From Alphaproteobacteria bacterium (GTDB taxonomy: Bacteria; Pseudomonadota; Alphaproteobacteria; JAVJRE01), in contig JAVJRE010000002.1 in assembly GCA_040218575.1 (NCBI GenBank), positions 408,501 through 472,500 of the forward strand: 64,000 nt of DNA. Reading direction: 5' to 3'. Positions 54,476-63,853 of the stretch are shown in pieces; position 1 is the first letter of the stretch; each line of letters starts with the position of its first letter. Both the position numbers and the translations under genes were made by a program. The notes under the pieces were generated by a model. That model was not told where the DNA came from. It was given only the letters and a program-made list of their open reading frames with translations, and ran no database searches.

Positions 54476-55522
54476 ATGGCACCTGTGCGCTGGCCAATCG
54501 GCCATAGCCTCGCCAGGGCCGGCGACCGGGTGCGCCGCCGGGCGGCGGCCTGTCTCGTGGTCATGGCCGGCCTTGCCTTGCCGGTAGCCAGTGCCACCGC
54601 CGCAGACCCGCCCACAGGTATTTTCAGCCTGATCGTCGAGAACGACCTGTTCTATGGAAATGACAGAAACTATACAAACGGGCTGCGGCTGAGCTGGCTG
54701 TCGGCGCCTGATACGACCCCTGACTGGTTAAAAGAAGGTGCCACTCTGTTGCCGCTGTTTGCCGTCGGCGGCGATGTGCGGTTTACAGTGTCAGCCGGAC
54801 AGAACATGTACACACCCGCCGATATTTCCCTTCGGCACCCTCCGGCCACCGACCGCCCCTATGCCGGGTGGACCTACGGCTCCATCGGCATTGTATCCGA
54901 AACCGGCCGGCGCCTTGACCAGCTCGAACTGGCGCTTGGAATTGTCGGCCCTCAATCCTATGCCGAGCACACGCAGGCGTTTGTCCACGACCTCATTGGG
55001 TCGCAGGAGCCAAATGGCTGGGATACCCAGCTACGCAACGAACCAGGGCTTGTCCTGACCTATCAGCGCAGCGCGCGAGCCTATTTTGCGGAATCGGCCG
55101 GGCATCTTGGATTCGACGTGACGCCTCATGCCGGCGCCGCTCTCGGCAATGTCTTCACCTATGCCAGCGGTGGCTTGACCCTGCGGGTGGGAGAGGATCT
55201 GCCGCTTGACTATGGCCCCCCACGCATTCAGCCGAGCCTGCCCGGATCGGGCTTCTTCAGGCCGGCCCCGGGGGCAACCTGGTATGTATTTGCAGGGGTA
55301 GAGGGCCGCGCCGTCGCCCGGAATATTTTTCTGGATGGCAACAGCTTTCGCAGCGGTCCACATGTCGACAGACACCCTCTGGTCGGTGATTTCCAGTTTG
55401 GCTTCGTGCTGACATGGAATGCGGTTCGCTTCAGCTATACAAACGTCATCCGCACGCCGGAATTCAAGAACCAGACCGAACGCGACGACTTTGGCGCCGT
55501 CAGCATCTCCGTCCAGTTCTAG
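54476..55522 (+). CDS. LpxR-like outer-membrane lipid A deacylase (DUF2219)
   Basis: This is a predicted outer-membrane beta-barrel of 348 residues. An N-terminal signal (hydrophobic AACLVVMAGLALPVASATA) precedes the mature start near DPPTGIFSLIVEND. The LpxR hallmark ENDLFYGNDRNYTNGLRLSW is present, including the Asn-Asp and Tyr-Thr-Asn residues of the active-site region, and a later HDLIGSQEPNGWDTQL holds the expected His. LpxR removes the 3'-acyloxyacyl chain of lipid A. The ATG at 54476 gives a good signal peptide; an upstream GTG at 54365 would add 37 residues. The frame ends in a C-terminal Phe, as expected for outer-membrane proteins. Confidence 0.85.
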   Translation: MAPVRWPIGHSLARAGDRVRRRAAACLVVMAGLALPVASATAADPPTGIFSLIVENDLFYGNDRNYTNGLRLSWLSAPDTTPDWLKEGATLLPLFAVGGDVRFTVSAGQNMYTPADISLRHPPATDRPYAGWTYGSIGIVSETGRRLDQLELALGIVGPQSYAEHTQAFVHDLIGSQEPNGWDTQLRNEPGLVLTYQRSARAYFAESAGHLGFDVTPHAGAALGNVFTYASGGLTLRVGEDLPLDYGPPRIQPSLPGSGFFRPAPGATWYVFAGVEGRAVARNIFLDGNSFRSGPHVDRHPLVGDFQFGFVLTWNAVRFSYTNVIRTPEFKNQTERDDFGAVSISVQF

Positions 55523-55672
55523 CTCTTCATAGTCCGGCCCGGTGGACAGCACCTGTGCTTGTCACTGGAGCTCTCGTTGTATCCGTCTGCCGGGCCCGCC
55601 AGGCACAGGATCCTTGTGCCCTCGCCGCCTGGGTAAGGAAAATACGACAGTGCTGAAAAAGGCCATTGATTT

Positions 55673-55687
55673 GTTCTTGTTTTGTTC
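55673..55687 (+). promoter_or_regulatory. SOS box (LexA site) of the imuA-imuB-dnaE2 cassette
   Basis: GTTC-N7-GTTC is a perfect match to the alphaproteobacterial LexA operator. It lies 12 bases before the imuA start. DNA damage should induce the whole cassette. Confidence 0.88.
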
Positions 55688-55699
55688 TCACAATAAGCC

Positions 55700-56710
55700 A
55701 TGGCTTCCCTCACCCCTGTCACTGCCCGACCGGCCCCGCCGCCCGCTTTCCCGGCCCCCGCCATGTCCTCCCCCAGGGACGCAAGGGGAAGCGGGCGGCA
55801 CTCCAACCCCTATGGGCGACAAATCAAGGGACCGGCCTGCAAAGCGGCCGATCTGGCCAGCTTGCGCCAAAGCATCGCCCGCCTTGAACAACGGCACAGT
55901 GCGTTTGAAAGCCACGACAGCGAAGAAAATGCGGTGCGGCGTGGAGGTTTCGATCATCCCGCCTGGCGCTTCGGTCTGACGGCCATGGACTGCGTCCTGC
56001 CGGCTGCAGGGCTATCCCCCGGCGGGCTGCACGAGTTGTCCGCCGCCCATCAGGACGGGCCCGCCAGCCATGGCTTCGCCCTGGCGTTGTTGCGCCGGCT
56101 GGCCGAAGCCCCGGCAGCCAGCCGGGCGGACAGCGCCCCTATTCTGTGGTGTCAGGACCATTTCACACACGATGCTTTCGGCCCGCTGCATGGTCATGGC
56201 GTCGCCAACTTTGGTCTCGATCCAGGACGATTCATCCTGCTGCGCAGCAGGCGAACACGTGACGCCTTATGGGCCATGGAAGAAAGCATTCTGTCCGGTG
56301 CCGTGGCGGCTGTCGTAGGTGAAGTCAGAGCAATGGATTTTACCGCCAGCCGCCGGCTTGCCCTTGCCTGCCGCAGAATGGCCGTGCCGTGCCTGATACA
56401 CCGTCGCGATGGCGATCCCATGCCGGGCGCCGGTCAAACACGCTGGCGCGTGGCCGCGGCACCCAGCCGACCCGACCCATGGGATGCACGAGCCCCCGGC
56501 GGGCCGGCCTGGCGTATCACTCTGGAACGTTGCCATGGCGGGCGGCAGGAAGAACGCACACCATGGCCCACCACCTGGAATGTGGAGTTTGACGGTGAGA
56601 CGGGTTGTTTCTCTCTGGCTGCCTCAATGGACAATCGAAAGACTGCGTCGGAGCGAAGGCCCACACACCCGTCCTGCGCGCCGGACAATCGCCGCCGGCA
56701 AGCCGGATAG
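55700..56710 (+). CDS. imuA: SOS mutagenesis protein ImuA
   Basis: This 336-residue ImuA is a RecA-like (SulA-related) accessory protein of the ImuA-ImuB-DnaE2 mutasome. The core from LRQSIARLEQ through FGLTAMDCVLPAAGLSPGGLHEL and ASRRLALACRRMAVPCLI is typical. The first roughly 45 residues are a proline-rich extension not normally seen, and the C-terminal roughly 35 residues overlap the start of imuB. The length is above the usual 240-270. The ATG at 55700 directly follows the SOS box. A shorter start at an internal ATG (22 residues in) is possible. Confidence 0.86.
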   Translation: MASLTPVTARPAPPPAFPAPAMSSPRDARGSGRHSNPYGRQIKGPACKAADLASLRQSIARLEQRHSAFESHDSEENAVRRGGFDHPAWRFGLTAMDCVLPAAGLSPGGLHELSAAHQDGPASHGFALALLRRLAEAPAASRADSAPILWCQDHFTHDAFGPLHGHGVANFGLDPGRFILLRSRRTRDALWAMEESILSGAVAAVVGEVRAMDFTASRRLALACRRMAVPCLIHRRDGDPMPGAGQTRWRVAAAPSRPDPWDARAPGGPAWRITLERCHGGRQEERTPWPTTWNVEFDGETGCFSLAASMDNRKTASERRPTHPSCAPDNRRRQAG

Positions 56711-58223
56711 TCCATCTGTCGGCGCCGCGGCGCCTTTCGCGCTGGTTGCTGCGCAGAATGGCCGGCTGTGCCTGACAGCGGTCAACCGAGCCGCGCGTCA
56801 TGAAGGGCTGGTTGCCGGGCAAACCCTGGCCGACGCACGGGCAATCGCACCGCATCTGACAACCCGGCCAGCCGAACCCGAGGCCGATGCCCGCGCCCTG
56901 CGCGCGCTGGCTGATTGGTGCCGTCGCTATACCCCGTGGACCAGCCCTGAGGGAACAGATGGCCTGTGGCTCGATATCAGCGGCTGCGCCCACCTGTTCG
57001 GTGGCGAAACCAGCCTGCTGTACGATCTGCTGCACCGCTTGAAGCAACAAGGCCTGTCAGCCCAGGCCGGTCTGGCAGATACACCGGGCGCGGCATGGGC
57101 CCTGGCCCGCTTCATGCCGGAAACAGCCCGACTTGAGGCGCGTATTGCCGACCCCGGTGATACGCGTCAGGCCCTGAGCGACCTGCCGGTCGCCGCCCTG
57201 CGTCTACCGCCTGACGCGGTGCTTCTGCTCCACCGCCTTGGCCTGCGGACCATTGCCAGCCTGTATCCTTTGCCGCGCGCCAGCCTCGCCCGTCGCTTCC
57301 GTGCAACGGAAGACGGTGTGGCTGTACTCCGCCGCCTCGATCAGGCTTTGGGGCGGGAAGAAGAGCCTCTGTCACCCCTGACACCGGTGACCGCCTATCG
57401 CGAACGACTGGATTTTGCCGATCCTCTTTTGACAGCCCAGGGCGTGGAACAGGGTCTGGATCGCCTGCTTGGATATCTCTGCGCCCGCCTGGTGAAAACA
57501 GGATACGGCGCACGTGGCCTGTGCCTATCGGCCTATCGAACCGATGGCGGCGTATCACGGGCCGGTATCGCCACCGGCCGGACGGAGCAGACCGCAAGTC
57601 ATTTCCGCCGCCTGTTTCAGGATCGTCTGGACCGCATTGATCCCGGCTTTGGCATCGATGCCCTGGTGCTGGAGGCCGAGCACCTGTCCCCGATGCAACC
57701 GCGGCAAACCACGCTGCAGAGCGGCGGCCAGGCACAGGAAAGCGATGCCGTCAGTCGGCTCACGGACCGCCTGACCGGCCGCCTGGGCGCGTCCGCGGTG
57801 CATCGTCTGGTCCCCGGGGCGAGCCACAGGCCGGAACGGGCTGAACACCACCTGCCAACCAGTGACACCCCAACGCCGGGACTTTGGCAGGACCCCGACC
57901 ACAAGGGGCCAGCCCGGCCACGCCGACCGATCAAGTTGCTGCCCAGGCCGGAAGCCGTGAAGGTTCTGGCAGAGGTGCCGGAAGGCCCGCCCTTGCGTTT
58001 CACCTGGCGACGGGCCGGCCACCGCACCGTACGGGCCGAGGGGCCGGAGCGCATCGCTCCGGAGTGGTGGCTCGAAGCCGGCGCCGACCCGGGCCGACTG
58101 CGTGACTATTATCATGTAGAGGACGATCAGGGCCGGCGCTTCTGGCTGTTCAGAGAAGGCCTGTACCAGCTAAGCCAGACCGACGGCCCGCCGCGCTGGT
58201 TCATCCATGGCCTGTTCGCCTGA
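56595..58223 (+). CDS. imuB: ImuB, catalytically inactive Y-family polymerase homologue
   Basis: ImuB is a Y-family-like scaffold that recruits DnaE2 and the beta clamp during error-prone lesion bypass. The GTG at 56595 gives MRRVVSLWLPQW, the standard family start, and so the gene overlaps the end of imuA by 116 bases. The homologue region continues through the thumb and little finger to an ImuB-C terminal domain. The acidic residues that would catalyse DNA synthesis in Y polymerases are not evident, as expected for ImuB. The length is 542 residues. It lies five bases ahead of dnaE2. Confidence 0.92.
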   Translation: MRRVVSLWLPQWTIERLRRSEGPHTRPARRTIAAGKPDSPSVGAAAPFALVAAQNGRLCLTAVNRAARHEGLVAGQTLADARAIAPHLTTRPAEPEADARALRALADWCRRYTPWTSPEGTDGLWLDISGCAHLFGGETSLLYDLLHRLKQQGLSAQAGLADTPGAAWALARFMPETARLEARIADPGDTRQALSDLPVAALRLPPDAVLLLHRLGLRTIASLYPLPRASLARRFRATEDGVAVLRRLDQALGREEEPLSPLTPVTAYRERLDFADPLLTAQGVEQGLDRLLGYLCARLVKTGYGARGLCLSAYRTDGGVSRAGIATGRTEQTASHFRRLFQDRLDRIDPGFGIDALVLEAEHLSPMQPRQTTLQSGGQAQESDAVSRLTDRLTGRLGASAVHRLVPGASHRPERAEHHLPTSDTPTPGLWQDPDHKGPARPRRPIKLLPRPEAVKVLAEVPEGPPLRFTWRRAGHRTVRAEGPERIAPEWWLEAGADPGRLRDYYHVEDDQGRRFWLFREGLYQLSQTDGPPRWFIHGLFA

Positions 58224-58228
58224 GAGCC

Positions 58229-61200
58229 ATGGCACACGCTTATGCCGAGTTGCAGGCAAGCAGCAACTTTTCCTTCTTGCATGGCGCCTCCCACCCCGGC
58301 GAGCTGGTGGAAACAGCCAGCGACCTCGGCCTGACAGCCCTGGCCCTGACTGATCGCAACAGTCTGGCCGGCATCGTGCGGGCTCACGCCGCCGCCCGAC
58401 ACGCCGATATGCAACTGATCGTCGCCAGCCGTCTCGACCTGACCGATGGGCCAAGCCTTCTGGTCATGCCCACCGACCGACAGGCCTATGGACGCTTGAC
58501 CCGCCTGCTGACCCTTGGCAAGCGGCGGGCGAAAAAAGGCGCATGCCATATCGCTCTGGCGGATGTCTATGATCATGCTCAGGGGCAGGTCTTTATTCAG
58601 TTGCCCCCCGCCGACTGGCAACAGGAATCCCTGATCCGTCAGACACGCGCCATCGCCAGCGATCTGGGCGCTCCATGCTTTCTTGCGGCCAGTCACCTCT
58701 ATCAGGGCGATGATCGCCGTCGTCTCGCCCGTCTGGCGGCCGTGGCCGAGAGCGCCGGAACGCCGTTGGTGGCAACCAACGACGTGCACTATCACGTGCC
58801 GGCCCGCCGGCCATTGCAGGATGTGCTGACCTGCATTCGTGAACACTGCACCATCACCGAAGCCGGCTTCCGCCTTGCCGCCAATAGCGAGCGGCACCTG
58901 AAGTCACCGGCCGACATGGCGCGCCTGTTCGCCGGCCACGAGGCTGCCATTGCCCGCACGGTGGATATCGCCCGGGCATGTCGCTTCAACCTGGACGAGC
59001 TGCGCTACAACTACCCCGAAGAGCCGGTGCCGCCTGGCGAAACACCCCAAAGCCAGCTTGAGAAGTTGACCTGGGCCGGCGCCGGGGATCGTTATCCGGC
59101 CGGCCTGCCGGACAGGATCGTGGCGACCATACGCAAGGAGCTAACCCTTATCGCCAGGCTTGGCTATGCGCCGTATTTCCTCACTGTCCACGACATCGTG
59201 CACTGGGCCCGGGCCCAGAATATCCTATGCCAGGGCCGTGGTTCGGCGGCCAACTCAATAGTCTGCTATTGCCTGTCCATCACGTCCGTCAATCCGGACG
59301 AAATTGACCTCCTGTTCGAACGCTTCATCTCCGAAGAGCGCAACGAACCACCGGATATCGACGTGGATTTCGAGCACGAGCGCCGCGAGGAGGTGATGCA
59401 GTACATCTATGACCGCTATGGCCGGGAGCGAGCCGGCATCGCCGCCACGGTCATCACCTACCGGTCACGCAGCGCCGTGCGCGAAGTAGGCAAAGCCATG
59501 GGCCTGTCAGCCGACACGACCGCGGCGCTGGCCGGCAATGTGTGGGGCTGGTCGAGCCAGGGCGTGCCGGATGAACAGGTGCGGCAGGCGGGCCTGGATC
59601 CGGCCGACCCCCTGCTGCGCCGCACCCTGGCCCTGACCCGCATGCTCATCGGCTTTCCCCGCCACCTGTCACAGCATGTGGGCGGGTTCGTCCTGACCCA
59701 GGACCCCCTGTCGGAGGTCATCCCCATCGGCAACGCCGCCATGGCCGACCGCACCTTCGTCGAATGGGACAAGAACGATCTGGACGTTCTCGGCATCCTC
59801 AAGATCGATGTCCTGGCGCTGGGCATGCTGACCTGCCTGCGCAAGGCTTTTGCCCTGCTGGAAACCCACTATGGCAAGCGTCTGAGTCTGGCCGCAGTTC
59901 CGCGTGACGATCCGGCTACGTATCAGATGATTCAGAAAGCCGACACGGTTGGTGTTTTCCAGATTGAGAGTCGGGCCCAGATGTCCATGTTGCCCCGCCT
60001 CAGGCCGGCCAACATGTATGATCTGGTCATCGAGGTCGCCATCGTCCGGCCGGGGCCAATCCAGGGCGGCATGGTGCACCCCTATCTGCGCCGGCGGCAG
60101 GGCCTGGAAAAAGTGGAGTATCCGTCCGAGGGCCTGCGAAGCGTTCTTGAAAAGACACTCGGCGTTCCGTTGTTCCAGGAACAGGCCATGAAGATCGCCA
60201 TCATCGCGGCCGGCTTCACACCGGGAGAGGCGGATCGGCTGCGCCGCGCCATGGCAAGCTTTCGTCACATTGGCGACATCGGCAACTTTAAGGATAAGTT
60301 CATCCGCGGCATGACTACCAATGGCTATACAACCGACTTCTCAGAGCGCTGTTTCAAGCAGATCGAAGGGTTCAGCGACTATGGCTTTCCGGAAAGCCAT
60401 GCCGCCAGCTTCGCTCTGCTGGCCTATGCCTCGTCCTGGCTCAAATGTCATTACCCTGACGTTTTCACCTGTGCTCTTCTCAATGCCCAGCCCATGGGCT
60501 TCTACTCATCTTCCTCCCTGGTCCGGGATTTCCGGGATCATGGCGGCGAAACACGCCCCGTGGATGTCAGCTACAGCGCCTGGGACCACCGGCTCGAAGC
60601 CAGAGACCCGCATCGCCCGGACGAGCAGACATCCTTTGCACTGCGTCTTGGCCTGCGCCAGGTGAAAGGCCTGCGGGAGGAGGATGCACACAAAATCACC
60701 GCCGTGCGCGGAGCAGGCTTCCGCAATCTACGCGATTTCTGTTTCAGGACCGGCCTTAACACCGCGGCTCTCTGCCGTCTGGCCCACGCCGATGCCTTTC
60801 GCTCCCTGAATCTGGACCGCCGCGCCGCGACCTGGGAAATTCGCGCCATGACCGGCCCGAACGGCCAATCTTCCATGGTCGAAGCCCTGCCACTGTTTGC
60901 CGCAGCCGATACGGTCCGGGATGGCCCCATGCAACCGGAGGAGACCGTCACGTTGCCGGCCATGCAGCCCGGTGAACATGTCATGGAGGATTATCAAAGC
61001 CTGCGCCTGTCCCTCAAGGCACACCCGCTTTCCTTCCTGCGCCCGGTCCTGGCTGAACGCCACATCAAGCCCGCAGGGGATCTGACGAATCTCCCCACCG
61101 ACAGCCTTGTCCGGATTGCCGGCCTCGTCCTGACCCGGCAGCGTCCGGGAACCGCCAGCGGTGTGGTCTTCATGACCCTGGAGGATGAAACCGGTACCGC

Positions 61201-61468
61201 CAACATTATTGTCTGGCCGACAATCCTCGAAAGCCACCGCCGTATTGCTCTTGGTGCCCGCATGGTGTCCATAGAAGGTCGGCTGCAAAACGAGCAGGGG
61301 GTCATTCACGTCATCGCACGCCGCCTGACGGACCTCACCTCCCTATTACTGGATACGCTACAGAGTGAAGAGTCCGGTCAGCCCGAACAGGAATCGCGCG
61401 CAACCGCCAGCCCCCACCGTCATCCACGATCCGTCCGGGCTCTTCCCAAGGGGCGGAACTTTCACTAG
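58229..61468 (+). CDS. dnaE2: Error-prone DNA polymerase DnaE2
   Basis: This C-family DNA polymerase of 1079 residues performs mutagenic bypass under SOS control. Parts in order are an N-terminal PHP domain (LHGASHPGELVETA, TDRNSLAGI), the palm with catalytic Asp378 and Asp380 in PDIDVDFEH, fingers, and a C-terminal OB fold (GLVLTRQRPGTASGVVFMTLEDETG). The family is about 1050-1150 residues, so it is complete. It follows imuB by five bases and shares its SOS promoter, so the standard imuA-imuB-dnaE2 order is preserved. Confidence 0.97.
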   Translation: MAHAYAELQASSNFSFLHGASHPGELVETASDLGLTALALTDRNSLAGIVRAHAAARHADMQLIVASRLDLTDGPSLLVMPTDRQAYGRLTRLLTLGKRRAKKGACHIALADVYDHAQGQVFIQLPPADWQQESLIRQTRAIASDLGAPCFLAASHLYQGDDRRRLARLAAVAESAGTPLVATNDVHYHVPARRPLQDVLTCIREHCTITEAGFRLAANSERHLKSPADMARLFAGHEAAIARTVDIARACRFNLDELRYNYPEEPVPPGETPQSQLEKLTWAGAGDRYPAGLPDRIVATIRKELTLIARLGYAPYFLTVHDIVHWARAQNILCQGRGSAANSIVCYCLSITSVNPDEIDLLFERFISEERNEPPDIDVDFEHERREEVMQYIYDRYGRERAGIAATVITYRSRSAVREVGKAMGLSADTTAALAGNVWGWSSQGVPDEQVRQAGLDPADPLLRRTLALTRMLIGFPRHLSQHVGGFVLTQDPLSEVIPIGNAAMADRTFVEWDKNDLDVLGILKIDVLALGMLTCLRKAFALLETHYGKRLSLAAVPRDDPATYQMIQKADTVGVFQIESRAQMSMLPRLRPANMYDLVIEVAIVRPGPIQGGMVHPYLRRRQGLEKVEYPSEGLRSVLEKTLGVPLFQEQAMKIAIIAAGFTPGEADRLRRAMASFRHIGDIGNFKDKFIRGMTTNGYTTDFSERCFKQIEGFSDYGFPESHAASFALLAYASSWLKCHYPDVFTCALLNAQPMGFYSSSSLVRDFRDHGGETRPVDVSYSAWDHRLEARDPHRPDEQTSFALRLGLRQVKGLREEDAHKITAVRGAGFRNLRDFCFRTGLNTAALCRLAHADAFRSLNLDRRAATWEIRAMTGPNGQSSMVEALPLFAAADTVRDGPMQPEETVTLPAMQPGEHVMEDYQSLRLSLKAHPLSFLRPVLAERHIKPAGDLTNLPTDSLVRIAGLVLTRQRPGTASGVVFMTLEDETGTANIIVWPTILESHRRIALGARMVSIEGRLQNEQGVIHVIARRLTDLTSLLLDTLQSEESGQPEQESRATASPHRHPRSVRALPKGRNFH

Positions 61469-61720
61469 TGCCTTGCCAGCGCCCATCGCAAGTCCCGCAT
61501 CTGGATTTCCATAGCTTGCGCGAAAGCACCGACAACGGTTTCCAAGAAAAACCACAAAAAAAAGCCCGGCCGTTCAGTCAGACCCATAATTTCACTGGTC
61601 GCCAAAACCCGTTCAGCCGGACAATTCCCGTGACGGTATTGAAAACGGATCGCTTCTAACTCATTGAACTAAAAATCTTTATCTGATTGTGAAGACCCAG
61701 GGCCACCTCATAGCGCCAGA

Positions 61721-62752
61721 TCAGTCTGATACCGGTGTTTCCCGAATGAATGCGACGTATTCGGCCAACGCCTCATGCAGTGGTCTGGGCTGCCAGCCCG
61801 TTTCGGACCGGAGCCTGCCAGTATCATAGGCGCCCCAACGGCCATGCTTGTGTGCTCGGTTCATAATAATGTCGCACTCCGATTCAGGCCGCACCTCCCA
61901 CCGAAGCGCCGGGATGATTTGTTGAATTGTGGCAAGAAGCTCCTGGAGAGTAACAGCCTGGCCGAGGGCGATATTGTAGGCTGAATGGTCGAACGCCGCT
62001 TCTTTTCGCATCAGGGAAATGACTGCATCGGCCACGTCACCCACATAGATGTGGTCCTTCACCGCTTCAGGAGCGTTGATACGGACCGTTTGACCCTCAA
62101 GCGCGCGGTGAATGGCAACGTAGGGAGGGCACTGATACGCCCGACTGGGCCGCCAGCGGTCCATCGGACCATAGACACCAGACAATCGACAGGAAGCGAC
62201 GTTAAGGCCAAACAGCTTGCCATACCGCTTCGCCGTAAGTTCCGCGGCGTATTTGGAGATTCCATAGAACTCCGGCGGTTCCACCCAACCGTCCTCGGGC
62301 ATTGGCCCCGGCGGCGTCGGACCGTCGTCGCTGTAGACGTCGCCCGAACTGATATTGATGAAACATTTCAAATTCGGACATCTGCGTGCCAACTCCAGCA
62401 ACCGCACAGTCCCCATGAAGTTTACCTCAAGCACCTTGTCCGGCGAATCCGTCTCAGGATTACCTATTTCCTTGCCATCCGGTGTTTCGGGAGCAAAGAG
62501 CGTAACCGTCGCGCCATGGACGATTCGCGTGAAACCGTGCCGCGCCGCGAGTTGATCCAGCAGCGCTGTATCCAAAACGCTGCCTCTTACATACTCGACC
62601 CGATCAGAAACGGGCGCGAAAAACCAATTCAAAGCCTCATCTTCCGGCCCGGAATCGAGCACAACAGCCCGTTCTTCCGGCAGTTGTTCCAGCCACTTGC
62701 GGGTGAGGTTGCTCATTACGAATCCCCCACCGCCGGTCACCAATAGCGTCAC
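61721..62752 (-). CDS. NAD-dependent epimerase/dehydratase (extended SDR)
   Basis: This 343-residue extended short-chain dehydrogenase acts on a nucleotide-sugar or related compound. The cofactor motif GGGGF is at residues 7-11, the catalytic Ser is in NISSGDVYSD and the Tyr-x3-Lys pair is in YGISKYAAE. The start is a GTG at 62752 with a clear AGGAGG about ten bases ahead. No sugar-synthesis genes adjoin it. It is convergent with dnaE2 and separated by about 250 bases. Specificity is undecided. Confidence 0.85.
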   Translation of the reverse strand: MTLLVTGGGGFVMSNLTRKWLEQLPEERAVVLDSGPEDEALNWFFAPVSDRVEYVRGSVLDTALLDQLAARHGFTRIVHGATVTLFAPETPDGKEIGNPETDSPDKVLEVNFMGTVRLLELARRCPNLKCFINISSGDVYSDDGPTPPGPMPEDGWVEPPEFYGISKYAAELTAKRYGKLFGLNVASCRLSGVYGPMDRWRPSRAYQCPPYVAIHRALEGQTVRINAPEAVKDHIYVGDVADAVISLMRKEAAFDHSAYNIALGQAVTLQELLATIQQIIPALRWEVRPESECDIIMNRAHKHGRWGAYDTGRLRSETGWQPRPLHEALAEYVAFIRETPVSD

Positions 62753-63319
62753 AATTCAAGCCCTCCTGGGAAAATCTGCGAGCAGCGATAACTCGCCCCC
62801 TGCAGTATTGGTCCGCCGGCCAGGTTGCCCGGACAGTTAAGGCCCAGGCCGGGATGGCCGAAGAAGCGCATCCGCGGCCCGGTCGACGAAACTACCCTAA
62901 CGCCCAGGAACGGACACGCGCCAGGTTGACCTCAACAGCGATATCGGCACAGGCCTGTCATCGTAGGCAAAAGAAGAGCCTGCCAGACAATCGTTCGGCG
63001 GGCTTGAGCAGAAGCAATAAAATGAAGTTGCGGGCCGGACGAGTTCTCCTGGGACGGCACCGCCTCACAGCAGACATCGATACCACGCTCACGGGGATAC
63101 CCTTCTCCTGGCGCAATGACGGCGCAAAGCGGATGTGTACAACATCACCGTCAGCCGGATGACCCCGGGTGAACTGTTGAATGAAGGGAAGGGATTTTGT
63201 AGGTCGCAGAGCTGGAGAGTACCCCGCCGTACCAAGCCAGCTCGCTATGACACTACCGGCAAACAGACCGACGGCGACCAGACCTGAAAAAGGCCCGGTC
63301 GCCGCATTCCTTCGCCAGA
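62753..63319. other. 567-base stretch without a supported gene
   Basis: No convincing coding region was found on either strand. A 102-codon frame at 62854-63162 is arginine-rich, starts without a ribosome site and has no family resemblance, so it is probably chance. Only the ribosome site of the epimerase gene and possible promoter sequence for it are apparent. Confidence 0.5.
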
Positions 63320-63805
63320 TCAGGCCGCCTTCTTGACGCTGATCTTGCGTTTACGCGACTTAGCGGTTGCGGATTTCGGCAGGTGCACTGTCAGGACGCC
63401 ATCACGGAACTCAGCGGTGGTTTTCGCTGCATCCACAGTGGAGGGCAGGCGAAAGCGCCGCTCACAGGCGCCGAACGACCTCTCCCTCACATGGTAGTTT
63501 TTCTTGGTATCTTCCGACTCGCTCTCTCGCGTACCACGGATCATCAGTACATCGTCGTCGGTCGATACCTCAACGTCCTTTTCCACCATGCCCGGAAGGT
63601 CCAACTTAATTTCGAATCCGGAATCGGTTTCCGCCACGTCCATAGTCGGCTGCAAAGCAAGGGACGTGCTGTTGTCGCTCCAGCCCCATTCGCCCATAAC
63701 GTCGTGAAACAGGCGGTCAATCTGGCTGTGCAGGGACGTTAACGGGTTGTTGCCTTCCGTCTTATCGCTGCGACGCCAGAACGGGATCAGATCGTGTCGT
63801 GTCAT
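63320..63805 (-). CDS. Hsp20/alpha-crystallin family small heat-shock protein
   Basis: This 161-residue small heat-shock chaperone holds unfolding proteins in a refoldable state. The alpha-crystallin domain runs from about MDVAETDSGFEIKLDLPGMVEKDVEV to DGVLTVHLPKSA, with the A-x-x-x-G-V-L-type motif (FRDGVLTVHLP) near the end. A basic tail, KSRKRKISVKK, follows. The ATG at 63805 is preferred because GGGAG lies eight bases upstream; an ATG two codons earlier is too close to that site. Its upstream region holds TTGACA on the minus strand at 63853-63848. Confidence 0.93.
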   Translation of the reverse strand: MTRHDLIPFWRRSDKTEGNNPLTSLHSQIDRLFHDVMGEWGWSDNSTSLALQPTMDVAETDSGFEIKLDLPGMVEKDVEVSTDDDVLMIRGTRESESEDTKKNYHVRERSFGACERRFRLPSTVDAAKTTAEFRDGVLTVHLPKSATAKSRKRKISVKKAA

Positions 63806-63825
63806 GGCCATGTCTCCCTGATTGG

Positions 63826-63853
63826 AGTTTTATTTTCGCAGTCACTGTGTCAA
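63826..63853 (-). promoter_or_regulatory. Candidate promoter of the Hsp20 gene
   Basis: TTGACA is perfect at 63853-63848. An AT-rich AAAATAAAACTC follows 11-17 bases later but matches a -10 poorly. A heat-shock sigma-32 promoter is not clearly seen. Confidence 0.3.

Noticed and set aside
62854..63162. 102-codon frame in the 567-base gap
   Set aside because: No ribosome site, basic low-complexity content and no family resemblance.
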